Assembly: GCA_023055505.1 (NCBI GenBank)
Contig: JALIRH010000002.1
Location: 58,560,733 to 58,624,732 of the forward strand
DNA from: Callipepla californica brunnescens
Lineage: Eukaryota; Chordata; Aves; Galliformes; Odontophoridae
DNA: 64,000 bases
Reading direction: 5' to 3'
Part shown: positions 15,208-25,560 of the stretch, in pieces
How the letters are laid out: every line of letters begins with the position of its first letter
Position numbering within the stretch: position 1 is the first letter of the stretch
Translations under genes and position numbers: made by a program
The notes under the pieces: model-generated
What the model saw: the letters and a program-made list of their open reading frames with translations, nothing else
Databases searched by the model: none
Told to the model about the DNA's origin: nothing

Positions 15208-15223
15208 AAAAAAAAAAAAAAAA
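15208..15223. repeat. A16 homopolymer
   Basis: Uninterrupted run of 16 A. No LINE or SINE body is attached on either side, so it is a simple tract rather than a retroposon tail. Confidence 0.9.
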
Positions 15224-15320
15224 GACTGCGAAAGTATATATTGCTATGCTTTCATTGTCCTTGTTTATTCATCAGGACAGAGAAGATTTTCATGCGCAAC
15301 AATGGCACAAGGAAAATATT

Positions 15321-15341
15321 CAAACAAACAAACAAACAAAA
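15321..15341. repeat. (CAAA)n microsatellite
   Basis: About four to five tandem CAAA units followed by A-rich sequence. Confidence 0.85.
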
Positions 15342-18300
15342 AAACAACTATAAACCAAACCAAGCCCAAGAATTTAACCAGAATTTTCAATGTTGCTCCT
15401 TATACTATTAAATGACTGTTTTCCACCCAGAAGGGTCCTGCACTAGAAGAGAAAAGAATTCCACAAGCACTACCCTGTGGATCTGAAATTCCAGGAGATT
15501 ATTTGCAGTAGTAAATTAATGCAACAAAAGGTCAAATATGTTCCACATTCACCTCATTACTGAATGATAACAAAATGTCAGGGCAAATAAGAAATAGTCA
15601 CTTCATCAGTTTTCCAGAGATGACATATCTGTATTTCGACATGAAAATTATATATATTTTAATACTTTTGTAATAATGAATGTATAAAAGTGGGAAAATT
15701 CTAGGGAAAAATTTTTATTGAACATTTTTTTTCAGTTATTACAAACTTTTGTTGAGTAATATGCTCAATGAATATTTTTATATCCACTACAGACCTAGTC
15801 AAATACTCAGAGGAAAAGTCATTGAATAATTTATTTAATGAGAAATGACAAAATTCACTGAATAATGTATTCACAGAGCAGAACTCTGCTCTAAAGTTTT
15901 TCTTGAAAGATGTAGAAAATTATTTCAATGCATTATTTTCTTAAAGCTTTGTCTTTTATCCTGCTTTATCCTGAAAGCCAACACAATTCTGAGTTTAACC
16001 ATACTTAAATGATGACGTTAAGAAATCTTCCAAAGCTGTTGAGTTTGACTTCTCTACTTCATACATTCTCCAGAATTTCTTGCATAATTTAGGAGCCAAA
16101 AAGTCCATAATCCTCTACAATCTATTGTCAACCTTGTGAAATGCTATAGAATAATTTTCTTATCAGAAACATAGTTCTCATAATTCTTCTTATATATAAA
16201 TGGACACAATAATGCATTTTCAAATGTTCAATTAACACAGATCTTCACATCTCATTTATGCTGATAGTACATTGAAAAATCATTATATTCCAAAAGCAAA
16301 AGCAAACTTGAAATCAAAACTCAGTCCTTTTGAACTCCATTTGTACACTCCAGATGTTAAATGTTTAAAAAACAAACTACAAACAAACAAAAAACAAAAT
16401 CAGAACAAATAGCAAAACCAAGCAATCAAATAAAAAGAATCCAGGACTGCAAACTTTTCTCTTATCCAGACAGTGAACATGCAATGTCAGACTGAGCTTA
16501 AGAAAGGAAAGATGGACGAGACATGCCACATTTCAGTAATGGACAGTGTTATCAGACAAATGGGTCGTAAACATTGGCTTGAAAATGTTAAACTCATTCT
16601 ACATAAGAAGTGACTAGTTCAATGATAAGTAGCTGCATTTTTGAGATTCATATAATTTCTGTGATGCCACAACAGTGCTAACACTATCACAAAGATGATA
16701 AAGATGAAAGTAGCTCACCTTCAGGTTAACTGTAATTGGAATACTGAAAAATAAGAGAAATGGCAACTAACTTTAATGTGTAATATTACCCTTATCATTT
16801 AGGTCAGGTCTTGCTAATTTGTTTGTTTACTATAAGCATCAGTCATTTTTTAATTCTTGAGTGTAGCATGCTGTACCCTTTATTGCCTGGATGAAAACTA
16901 ATATTCAAACTTTATGTTTTTAATGAGAAAATTTTAGTTTAATTGCTTACAGCTTAACCTATTTCTGACATCTTCCTTTGTCAGCTCCAGCTTGGAACTC
17001 CAGACCTATCTGCAATATGCTTTGTATTTAGATAATTCACCATGCATATTTTATCCATGTAGGATTGATACAGAGGTTTTTGTAGTAATTACACAATTAT
17101 TGCTGAACTTTGGCAACAAATCTAGGCCAAATGAAAGAGAAAGACATAAAATAACTTCACTAATTTCTGTTCAAAGGAAAAAGTTAGAGACTGCTACAAG
17201 TTGTTTTACTCATTTCTGCAGCAAACAGCTATCCCAACCGCAATCAGCTACCCAACTGCAGTGTGAATCTTATTTGGGTTTATTATGGTGTGATCAAACC
17301 ACATGATGAAGAAATGCATTTTGTAACAGAATTAATCTCACCTAAGATGAACTGCATGTAAGTTAGAAGTCTGTTCTGTATAGTCTGGTCAAGGCCTTCC
17401 TTACAGACAATCAAGCGATAGAGAAGTTGCCAAAACATCAAGACTAGACCTACAATTCAACTGTTGCTTGTTCTAAGAGCAGAGGAACTCAGCCTGAAGT
17501 TCTCACTGTTGAGCACCCACCCATAGCATAAAAACCTACTGCCCTCCACACCCAGCAATGGTCAGTAACTTTGTCACAAGCGACACTTGGGGAGGTATGA
17601 AAATTCCTTTACTCTTTCAGCCATAAGATTGGATGCTCTAACTTACAAATCAAACAGATAAAGTGGCCTTTGTTGTTTCATGTGCTGTACAACATATTTT
17701 CTGTTTTACATCCATAATCTAACATCTTTTACTAGAACATCACAGTTTTCCAAAATGTAAAAATTATTCAATTTGTTAAAGAGTAAACGTGAAGATTTCT
17801 CATGTTACTCTACAGTAAGGCAATTTACTTCAGCTAGTGCCACTATTAACCTGATGCTGGAGGGAAAATAACTATTTTCCATGTAAGTATATAAAAATCT
17901 CTCTGTTTCCTTTATGAAATTTACAGAAAGATTAGCAAGAGGCTAGTTAGGATCATCCAGATGACTCAGCTGGAATAGGATTTTATGTTATTCAAGAGAA
18001 GCCTGATAGGCAAGTGATGCTGTGTCTTGTGAAAAATAATCATGCCAGGACATACCACCACTAAGATATCAGAGTTTCAATTCATGTTTCTTTAATATAA
18101 AGTACAGCTGTTAAATAGCTTAATATTATTATGTTGTTTTGTCCTCTTGAGTGAAAAGAAGCAAATCACTAGCTTAGAGTCTATGATATGGTTTTCCCTG
18201 AAAGGAACAATATTACTGTTTCTTGAGTATTTATGTGAATACACCTAAATATACACAGAGCGATTTATTTTCATAAGATTAGTTGTGAATATATAGAAAC

Positions 18301-19483
18301 AAGTAACTGATACTGAATTAAAAATATGCAGGAAATCACTCCTTAGAAAATGACAAAGAGCATCTCTGAAAGTTCAGCCACTGAATATTATTTCTGTCAT
18401 TACAAGAACAAACTACATTTTCTTAGGGATATATAAAACTTAAAGCAGATACAAGAACTGAACTTTTTGCTGCTAAGTCCATTCTTGGGCAATGCTGGAT
18501 TGTATGTATTTAGTTTTCTCAGTACCTGAGAACAAGTAACGTTATTTTTGCTGTGATTTTGGAAATTATATCAAAGTCTCTGCCAGTCACTTGTCACATT
18601 CCATGTTGTCATTCTTGGGTATAAAGATTTCAATAGCAGTCCTGCTGAGAATGATAACTGCTTAGGCACGTGTTTGAACATGTGATGTAAACTGTGATTC
18701 TCTGTGTTCAAAGCTCCACAATGTTTGTCTAATCTGTTTGATGCTACTCTTCCTGAAAGGAATGTATTGTAATAACTCATATGATACAGAAGAGATAAAA
18801 TTCAAAAGACACAAAGGATTATACTTACACTCTTACCATAGCTCACTGACTGTTCAGATTACAGAATGATGATCCAACTTGTATTACATCATATTGCAAT
18901 AATAGGTCATGAGAAGCTGGCACTGGTTAATGGTGTTGGAAAACAAAAACCTTCTAGCTTTATTTTACATTTAACATGACATTATAAAAAGAAACAGTGT
19001 CAGCATTTAAGTTCAGTCATGTAAACTGGTAAACACATATTACGGTCTCTTCTTTGCATGTCGGATATGAAAAAGAGAGAATACTTCCTAATCAAATAAC
19101 TCCACTTTTTTTTTTTTTATATTAAAAGACAAAGAAGTGTGAATTCAGGTGCATTTATTGGTGTACATCTACATAATAAAGTTCAAAGTTTTAAGAGAAC
19201 ATAATTTCTATGAAACAGAATTTTTTTTCCAGCACATCTAGATGTAATTTTACATTTAAAATGAACTATACAGAGAAATAAGTATCAGGTATAAATACCA
19301 CCACTTGATGAATTCTCCATGCTTGCCCTTTGTAAAACGTTACTAAATCTTTCATAAGGAAGACAATGCAAAAGGCTGTAATGTATCACTAGCTCAATGG
19401 CAGCACATTATTTAACCATTCCTATTGTTTTCCAAGCCTGAGACTCTTGAATTTGAACGGAATTCAGTTATTTAACCATTAAG

Positions 19484-20258
19484 TATGTAGATTGCTCTGA
19501 AAGTAATGCCTCCTATTTATTTCCATAGAAACTACAACAGATACAAAGTGGGCAATAACTCAGCTACAAGCAATCTTTTTCAGCATAGTCCTCACCAACT
19601 ATGCATTTTTGCCAACAATAAAGAAGTGTCTGCATGCTGCGCTCATAAAAATCTGTGCTGGTGGACATGACTCACTGTTTCATAGCTGCTATAATGGAAT
19701 CATTGCTAGGACAATTTTGTCCACACAAGCCACACATTTTTCATTGGCCTGAACAGATGGAAGTAAGAGGGCACCAAATCCAGACTATATAGCGGGTAGT
19801 ATAGGACAGACCTGCTAAGATAAACCACCTGCTCCATAGTCTTCAGAGTGGTATGAGACTAAACATTACTATGTTGCAAGAGGAAAGCTGTCTCTTTCTC
19901 CAGACTGCCTCTGAAAGTTTGAGCCTTCCACATAGTCAGAGCCATGATGTACAGGGCTCCAGGAAATCCAAAAGGATTACCTGTTTTCTATTCCAAAAGA
20001 CAGTGTGTATAACTTTACCTGTTAAGACCTGTGTCTTGAACTTTTTCTTCAATGGGAAAAGCACATGTTGCATGACACAGACTTCTGTTCTAACTCTAAA
20101 TAGTGATGCTGACACCACATCCTGTCGCTGGTAATGATGTAATCCCGGAAATAGTACCTTGAGCTCTGCATTGGTTTAATAGATCCTAACAGCCTTTTCA
20201 GAACAGTACCTGTACATTTCAAGATACTTTTGAAACAGCCCTTGTACGTTTCAAATTA
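19484..20258 (-). mobile_element. Mariner DNA transposon, 3' half (Galluhop-like)
   Basis: On the minus strand this is the 3' half of a Tc1/mariner element. Its terminal repeat begins at the left edge as CTCTGAAAGTAATGCCTCCT and continues with the family-typical subterminal sequence. The transposase region from the first catalytic Asp to the C-terminus is readable inside. The N-terminal half and the 5' terminal repeat are missing at the right edge, where a second plus-strand mariner tip begins. The terminus matches what I remember of the chicken mariner family. Whether this copy is an independent truncated insertion or one half of a split element is discussed in the findings. Confidence 0.85.
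19690..20150 (-). pseudogene. Mariner transposase remnant, catalytic domain
   Basis: Minus-strand frames show the order of mariner catalytic motifs. A degenerate ITSDRMW (from ITGDEMW) keeps the first Asp at 20124-20126. Next comes KKKFKTQ..GKVIHTVFWNRK..ILLDFLEP. The LLQHSNV-stop motif stands where LLHDNAR is expected, so the second Asp is Ser at 19868-19870 and the next conserved Arg is a stop. YSLDLVPSYFHLF stands in place of YSPDLAPSDFHLF, so the third Asp is Tyr at 19763-19765. The spacing between the second and third catalytic positions is exactly 34 residues, as in D,D34D mariners. There is at least one frame change between the first block and the FKTQ block. With two of three catalytic Asp lost, a stop and no N-terminal DNA-binding half, this cannot encode an active enzyme. 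Confidence 0.85.
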
Positions 20259-20822
20259 TGAGGGCATCTCTGAATGTAGTGCCTCCTACTTCATTGTGTT
20301 GGCCTATGATGACAGAGGTGGATGCTGGTGGTTTAGCATTAGATGTTGAACCTTCCTGCCAATATTGTGTTACATTTTGTTATCACATGACTGATGGCAG
20401 CAGGCGGGCAGTCTGCCAATGACATCTGACATGGAAGTGCGTATGAAGCAAAGGTGTGGCACTGAAATCCTCCATGCAGAAAAAATGGCACCCACTAAAC
20501 ATTCATCGTTGCTGGCTGAATGTTTATGGATACCAATCGGTGTATGTAAGCAGAGTAAGGTGGTGGGTGGTGCATTTCAGCAGTGGCAACAGTGAATGAA
20601 AAACAAGCCACATTCTGGATGGCCTTTCCAATTGTTATGAGCAAACCATGCAGGCTCTTGTTCATTGCTCGCTAAAATGCACAGCTAATGCTGCTGACTG
20701 TGTTAAAAATAGTGCTTTGTAGGTGGGAATTTTCTCTATCAAAGAGTATTATTGTGCTCTTTGTATCCACTGTAGTTTCCACGGAAATAAATAGGAGGCA
20801 TTAATTTTGCCTTTACTTTAGA
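20259..20822 (+). mobile_element. Internally deleted mariner (MITE-like)
   Basis: Plus-strand element about 560 bp long with a 5' end (CTCTGAATGTAGTGCCTCCT, from 20268) and a 3' end (AAATAAATAGGAGGCATTA, near 20786-20810) in inverted orientation. The left part encodes the mariner N-terminal region, recognisable as MTSDMEVRMKQRCGTEILHA and the following LNVYGYQS-type helix-turn-helix segment, with damage. It then jumps to sequence typical of the 3' end (CAGGCTCTTGTTCATTGCTC), so most of the transposase was deleted before or after insertion. It could only have moved with transposase from an intact relative. Confidence 0.75.
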
Positions 20823-21542
20823 AAATTGCAGAAATAGTTAGTTTTTACTATGTCTCATGACTTTTTTATGATCTGCATTAGAACCACCTCCTTTTATTAC
20901 AGTGAAAGAACTTTCCTTATAGCAGTGTTTGCTACATGTGTTTTGAAACAATTTATTTTAGTGGATAGGAAAACACAACACTGCAAGTTTGCAAAAAAGG
21001 ATTTTGACTGATATTGATAAGTACATAAAGATAATAAAAGTTGCACTGCTTCTACCAAATTGGTAACACTAATTATTCCTCTTAGTTTTTCTGAAAATTA
21101 TGCATTCCTATGTTATTAAGAGTTGTAATCAAGGCACAAGCATTTTTTCCCATGAACAACGTGACTCGAGGTAATGATTTAAAGAATAGAACTTATATTC
21201 AATTCACTGTGGATGTACATCTTTGTACCTCATCCTTGTGCAGCATCCTGATATGCCTTTTGTCTTCTGTTCATGTATTTGCAAGATTTGAAAGAATCAT
21301 AAATCACAGCATATGATATATCATTCCTGTCTAGTGTATCAGTCACTATTTGTATTCCTTAACACAGCTAGAAATATCTTATTTGTCAGCTGAGTTCTTA
21401 CTGCATTTCTTGCTGATTTCTCAGCACCTACATCTGAGTTAAGGTTGATGATATTCATATTAAAGGTAGTGAAATAAACTCAATTTCCAGTGAACTCAAA
21501 TTATATCTGAATTAAGAAATATGTTTGCACATAGGGAGGAAT
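20823..21542. other. Unique AT-rich spacer
   Basis: No gene or repeat family recognised. The 68-codon plus-strand open frame at 21110-21316 has no known motif. Confidence 0.55.
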
Positions 21543-22262
21543 AATTGCATGCAGCAGTACAGGTTGGGAGTGACCTGCTGGAGAGGAGCTCTGGGGAGAG
21601 GGAGCTGGGTGTCCTGGTGGATCACAGGATGGCCATGAGCCAGCAGTGTGCCCTGGTGGCCAAGAAGGCCAATGGTATGCTGGGGTTCATTAAGAAGAAT
21701 GGGACCAGCAGGTCAAAGGGAATGATCCTCCCCCTCTACTCTGCCCTGGTCAGGCCTCACCTGGAGTACTGTGTCCAGTTCTGTGCTTCCAGGTACAAAA
21801 CACAGGCATCTCCGCAGAAGAGTCCAGCAAGGGGCCAATTAAGATAATAAAGGGTCTGAAGCAGTTCTCTTATGAGGAAAGGCTGAGAGACCTGGATCTG
21901 TTCAGCCTTGAAAAAAGAAGACTCAGAGGAGATCTGATCCATGTCTATAAATATCCAAGGAGTGGGAGGCAAAGGGACAAGGCCAGAGTCTTCTCAGCAG
22001 TGTGTGGTGATAAGATGAGGGAAATCAAGTCCCAAACTGACGCATAGGAGGTCCCACACAGATGTGCACAGGAACTTTTTCACAGTGCAGGTGATGGAGC
22101 ACTGGCACAGGCTGCCCAGATAGGTGGTGGAGTTTCTGGAGATGTTCAAGACATGTCTGGATGCCTACCTGTGCAATCTGGTCTTGGGAGCTGCTTTGTC
22201 AGGGTGTTGGACTAGATGATCTCTTGAGGTCTTTTCCAACCCCTACAGTTCTGTGATTCTGA
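21543..22262 (+). mobile_element. CR1 LINE 3' end
   Basis: 5'-truncated CR1 non-LTR retrotransposon in plus orientation. It runs from the C-terminal part of the reverse transcriptase frame through the 3' untranslated region. The 3' end shows GTGTTGGACTAGATGATCTC, then TTTTCCAACCCCTACAGTTC and TGTGATTCTGATG, the usual CR1 tail. 5' truncation is normal for CR1, because reverse transcription starts at the 3' end and usually stops early. No clear target-site duplication is expected or seen. Confidence 0.93.
21545..21815 (+). pseudogene. CR1 reverse transcriptase C-terminal remnant
   Basis: The frame reads ELGVLVDHRMAMSQQCALVA, KKANGMLGFIKK, then ILPLYSALVRPHLEYCVQFC. This is the conserved C-terminal end of the CR1 ORF2 polyprotein, which carries endonuclease and reverse transcriptase activities in full elements. 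The frame is lost just after position 21815. Everything upstream, including the catalytic YADD region and the endonuclease, is absent, so this is non-functional. Confidence 0.88.
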
Positions 22263-22332
22263 TGGAAAGAGACTAACTATCATGTTTTTCATTTTCATAT
22301 CAGTCTTTTCCAGGGCTTAGTGGTATTTCAGC

Positions 22333-22805
22333 TGACTCAACATGAGGAAGCAGTATGCCTTGGCAGCCAAGGGGCAATCTGCATTTTAAGGTTTTAAAGA
22401 TAGCACAGCCAGTCAGCCAAAAGTGGGATTCTCCCACTGCATTTAACTTCATTGCAACTTCACCTGGAATATAGAGTACAGTTCTGGGGCCCACTATATA
22501 GGAAGGAAGGCAATCAAACTGCTAAATCCTGGAAGGCATGTCCCACAAGGACATGCTGAGGACATTTGGTTTGTTTACTCTGAAGAAGGCTCAGAGGAGA
22601 CCTCCTTGCTATCTGCAACTTTCTGAGGAGGTGAAGGGGAGAGGGAGGTGCCAATCTCTTCTCCCCACTGCCCTACCAATGACAGAGAATAATGGAACTT
22701 GATAATCTCTGAGGGTCCCTTCCATCCAAGCTGTTCTATTCATTCTGTGCTGTACTACGCTGTGCTATGCTGTACTATGCTATGCTATGATATGATATGC
22801 TGTAA
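22333..22805 (+). mobile_element. Second CR1 LINE 3' end, more diverged
   Basis: This begins with a segment resembling the CR1 phrase 'ctgaacatgagccagcagtg' (here CTGACTCAACATGAGGAAGC). It continues through CACCTGGAATATAGAGTACA and GAGGGAGGTGCCAATCTCTT, and ends near AGGGTCCCTTCCATCCAAGC. Relative to other copies there are large internal deletions. It lies only about 70 bp downstream of the first CR1 and in the same direction, but belongs to a visibly different, more decayed copy. Confidence 0.8.
22742..22802 (+). repeat. Expanded CR1 tail microsatellite (TGCTRTACTA-type)
   Basis: The tail of the preceding CR1 is an imperfect array of 5-mers (CTGTG, CTATG, CTGTA, ATATG variants) about 60 bp long. 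CR1 elements normally end in a few 8-bp units, so this looks like expansion and drift of the tail after insertion. Confidence 0.75.
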
Positions 22806-24457
22806 TAACTATTTAATGAATAAACCATGTTATATTATGTTACTCGTTCAGTTACTCTGCTTTCATTTATTTTCCTTTCCAGCATAGCCCTTAGGAGTCT
22901 ACCCCTAGGATAAGTTAACTGAAAAGTGAAAAATAATAAGAAATACATGTTTTACATGTTATATAAAAGCTAAGAGGTGGAAAGGTTTATTAACTTGTAT
23001 CTAGTTATCAGTATTAAAAATATATATATATACTAACAATTGTCACATCAGCGATGACTCAGTATTTTATTTAGATGTTTCATTTCACAGATGTATAGCC
23101 ATTGTGAAATAAACTGGGAGTCTAATTTGGCAGCCCAAGAAATTTCAGGGTGTATATCCAATTATTAATGTTTAGACTTTGATTAAATCTCTATGATAGA
23201 TTTTGCGCAGTGTGTTGAATGATACTGAGTTGAATTTGTTCATTGTATTCTGTTTTAGATGGTATGTTTCATAGTTACAAATGCAGCCATTAAATTTATT
23301 TTATCTTCCTTGCATTATTTTAAGATTACCATAAACTATGTCTAGTCTATGGTTTGGGCAGACTTAACTATATCAGATGACTGTGTCTGAATTCAAAATT
23401 TCAGTAATCAACACAAACAGGTTTTAACAGGTATGAAATCAAGTCATTTAAGAAAAAAAAATAACAAGGAGTCCTAACAAACAGTAAATGAAGGGTGTCC
23501 GATTGAAAACACAGTTCCAGTAATCTAATAAATAAATATCATATACTTCCTACTTCATGTTAATCTTGAAGATCTGCTAATTGAAATATTAGAATTTCTT
23601 TTCATTTTTTGTTCATATACCTTATATATTTCTAACTTTGTTCAAGAATGCCATGTGTTTAGAAGATGATTACTAATATTTAATTACTCTTGGTCTCTTT
23701 TATTATTGAGTTTATAAAAAAGTAAGGTAGTTCAAATCACCCATTTTGGAGGGGCTATGAATTCATGCTGGGATTCATTCCACATAATAACAGGACTTTT
23801 ATTAAAGGAACATCCCAGAACACTGGGTAAACAGCAATGTACAAAATGCCACGAGGTAAAGAATTCTCTGAAGGTTCCTCTGCAAGCAATTGAGTTGTGG
23901 AACTGGCTATCTTTATCCTTGAGACAACATTTATTACTTTCTGAAACCCTCCAGGAATTGTCACTGGATGTACACTAGGTATTCCTAACTTGTAAACATG
24001 GTCACTGTCCTTTGAAAGATTTTGCTTCCCTGCAAAAGCATAAGAAGTCAAATACAGTCAGGTTTATCAAATGTCTTTCTGAAAAAATAGATTGTACTTC
24101 TCTGTGCACTAAGTAATTTACTATGGCATTCTAATCAGCATAGATGAGGAGAAGGAATCTAGTAATTAAAAGACAATAGAGTTATTGCCTTAGTTGTAGT
24201 TAGTTGCATTATAATCCAAAATTAATATTTGAGACAAAAATTATGAAAATTCATTTTAAGTTAAAGCTTTACCTACATCCATCCTTCTAAGCATCCGTTC
24301 CTACATACCCCCTTGTTAAGGGGATTTATCTGATGACTTTTTCTGCTTTCCTGCAGTAATGGAGTATTCATATCTGTGAAATAGGCATGGTTTAATTGCT
24401 AAACAATTGTAACAATGTTTGCTGGATGAACAAGAATCTTAAGATGCATATTTGTAG
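22806..24457. other. Unique AT-rich sequence
   Basis: No recognisable gene or repeat family. It contains a short (TA)n near 23020. Overlapping open frames on both strands at 23755-24051 (73 and 98 codons) show no motif. Confidence 0.5.
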
Positions 24458-25025
24458 TTGCATATGGTGGTCATTCTGTCACTATGCGAGTATTTGTGGA
24501 ACCAATCTGGCACAAATTTTACAATATACCAACATTGCTACCATTGTTTTCAACATACTTTAGATGATATTCAGCTCAGTACACTGATAGTAATCACGGA
24601 TAGGTCACAAACTGCCTATTTGTGTGCATGAGCTGATTGAGACTTTTCATTTTACAGCATGGCAGCTGTGCATGGCCATTCAAAACATGGCTTGTCTTTC
24701 ACATTGTTGTTGCTACTGTTGAAATGTACTGCCTCACATCTACCTTTTGGTCTCCATAAACATTCAGCAAATGTCAATGAATGTCTATGGGTGAATATTT
24801 TTCTGTATGTAGGAATTAAATTCCACCTCTGTTCTTCATATGCACTTCCACGTCAGACACCGTTATGTCAGACTACAACTCTGCTGCCATCAGTCACTTG
24901 ATAACAAAATATAACAGACTATTGGGAGGAAAGTTCAACGTCTACTGCCATACCACCCATATCCACCTCTGTCATCGTAGGCTAACTAATAAAATAGGAG
25001 GCATTACTTTCAGAGTACCTCTTTG
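24458..25025 (-). mobile_element. Mariner DNA transposon, 5' half
   Basis: On the minus strand the element starts with the terminal repeat CTCTGAAAGTAATGCCTCCT near 25015. It then reads GATGACAGAGGTGGATATGG, followed by the transposase N-terminal region (VEVHMKNR, a stop, then FLHTEKYSPIDIH and LLNVYGDQKVDV), the paired helix-turn-helix DNA-binding part. It continues to a linker resembling LNQLMHTNRQF and breaks off near 24460, before the catalytic domain. Stops and frame breaks show it is dead. The 5' noncoding part is very similar to that of the mini-mariner at 20259-20822. Confidence 0.82.
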
Positions 25026-25129
25026 AAACAGAAGCTCTTTTTCAGTGCTGCTTTAGATTTCATATTCAATCTCTGATTTTCCTCTGTAGTGGATCACTTT
25101 TACGTTTGCTTTTCTGTGTGGCTTCTTAA

Positions 25130-25560
25130 AATCATAGAGTGACTAAAAGAGACTTTGGGGCACCATCTAGCCTCACTTGTAAAAGGACTACGAGCAGCAC
25201 TAGGTCAGATTTCCAGACAAATTTTGAAAACTTTAGTGGTCAGAGATTCTACTACACCTTCAGGTATTGTTATGATGAACATTCTGTTTTCATATAAATG
25301 CTACTTTTCCTTCTTAACATCTCAGCTCGTGGGGATGCATTTTAGATGTAGCTGAAGAACTTTGCATGTATTGTCGAACCTGAGGTTCCTGTTGTCCCAA
25401 TATTCAAATATCTTAAATGTACTCTGAACTTAAGCACTGCATGCAAAATCTGTCTGTCTCCAGTTTGGTGTCATCTGTAAAGTTGCTGAGGGTGACTAGT
25501 TTTATAATTCAAATCTTTAGTTAAATAACTGAATGAGGTCAGTACCAGTATTGAACCCAA
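25130..25560 (-). mobile_element. Old CR1-like relic
   Basis: The plus strand opens with ATCATAGAGTGACTAAAAGA and CACCATCTAGCCTCACTTGT, resembling an inverted CR1 3' end (the usual 'atcatagaatcac...ccatctagtccaac'). Near 25470 it has TTGGTGTCATCTGTAAAGTT and GCTGAGGGTG, typical of the upstream CR1 segment in the same orientation. Between these the match is poor. I read it as a decayed minus-strand CR1. Confidence 0.5.

Larger units (their letters stand above)
8014..19483. other. AT-rich unique sequence, no gene recognised
   Basis: Unique AT-rich DNA with no recognisable repeat family beyond simple A/T runs. The open frames at 9847-10125 (92 codons) and 16992-17306 (104 codons), both plus strand, have no recognisable domain. 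A low-repeat stretch at about 13040-13400 has mixed composition and homeodomain-like AT motifs; it could be a conserved element. A perfect inverted repeat GCAGTGC-AG-GCACTGC lies at 14602-14617. Confidence 0.55.

Noticed and set aside
16992..17306. 104-codon plus-strand open frame
   Set aside because: No domain recognised, no conserved-looking residue pattern and no supporting gene structure.
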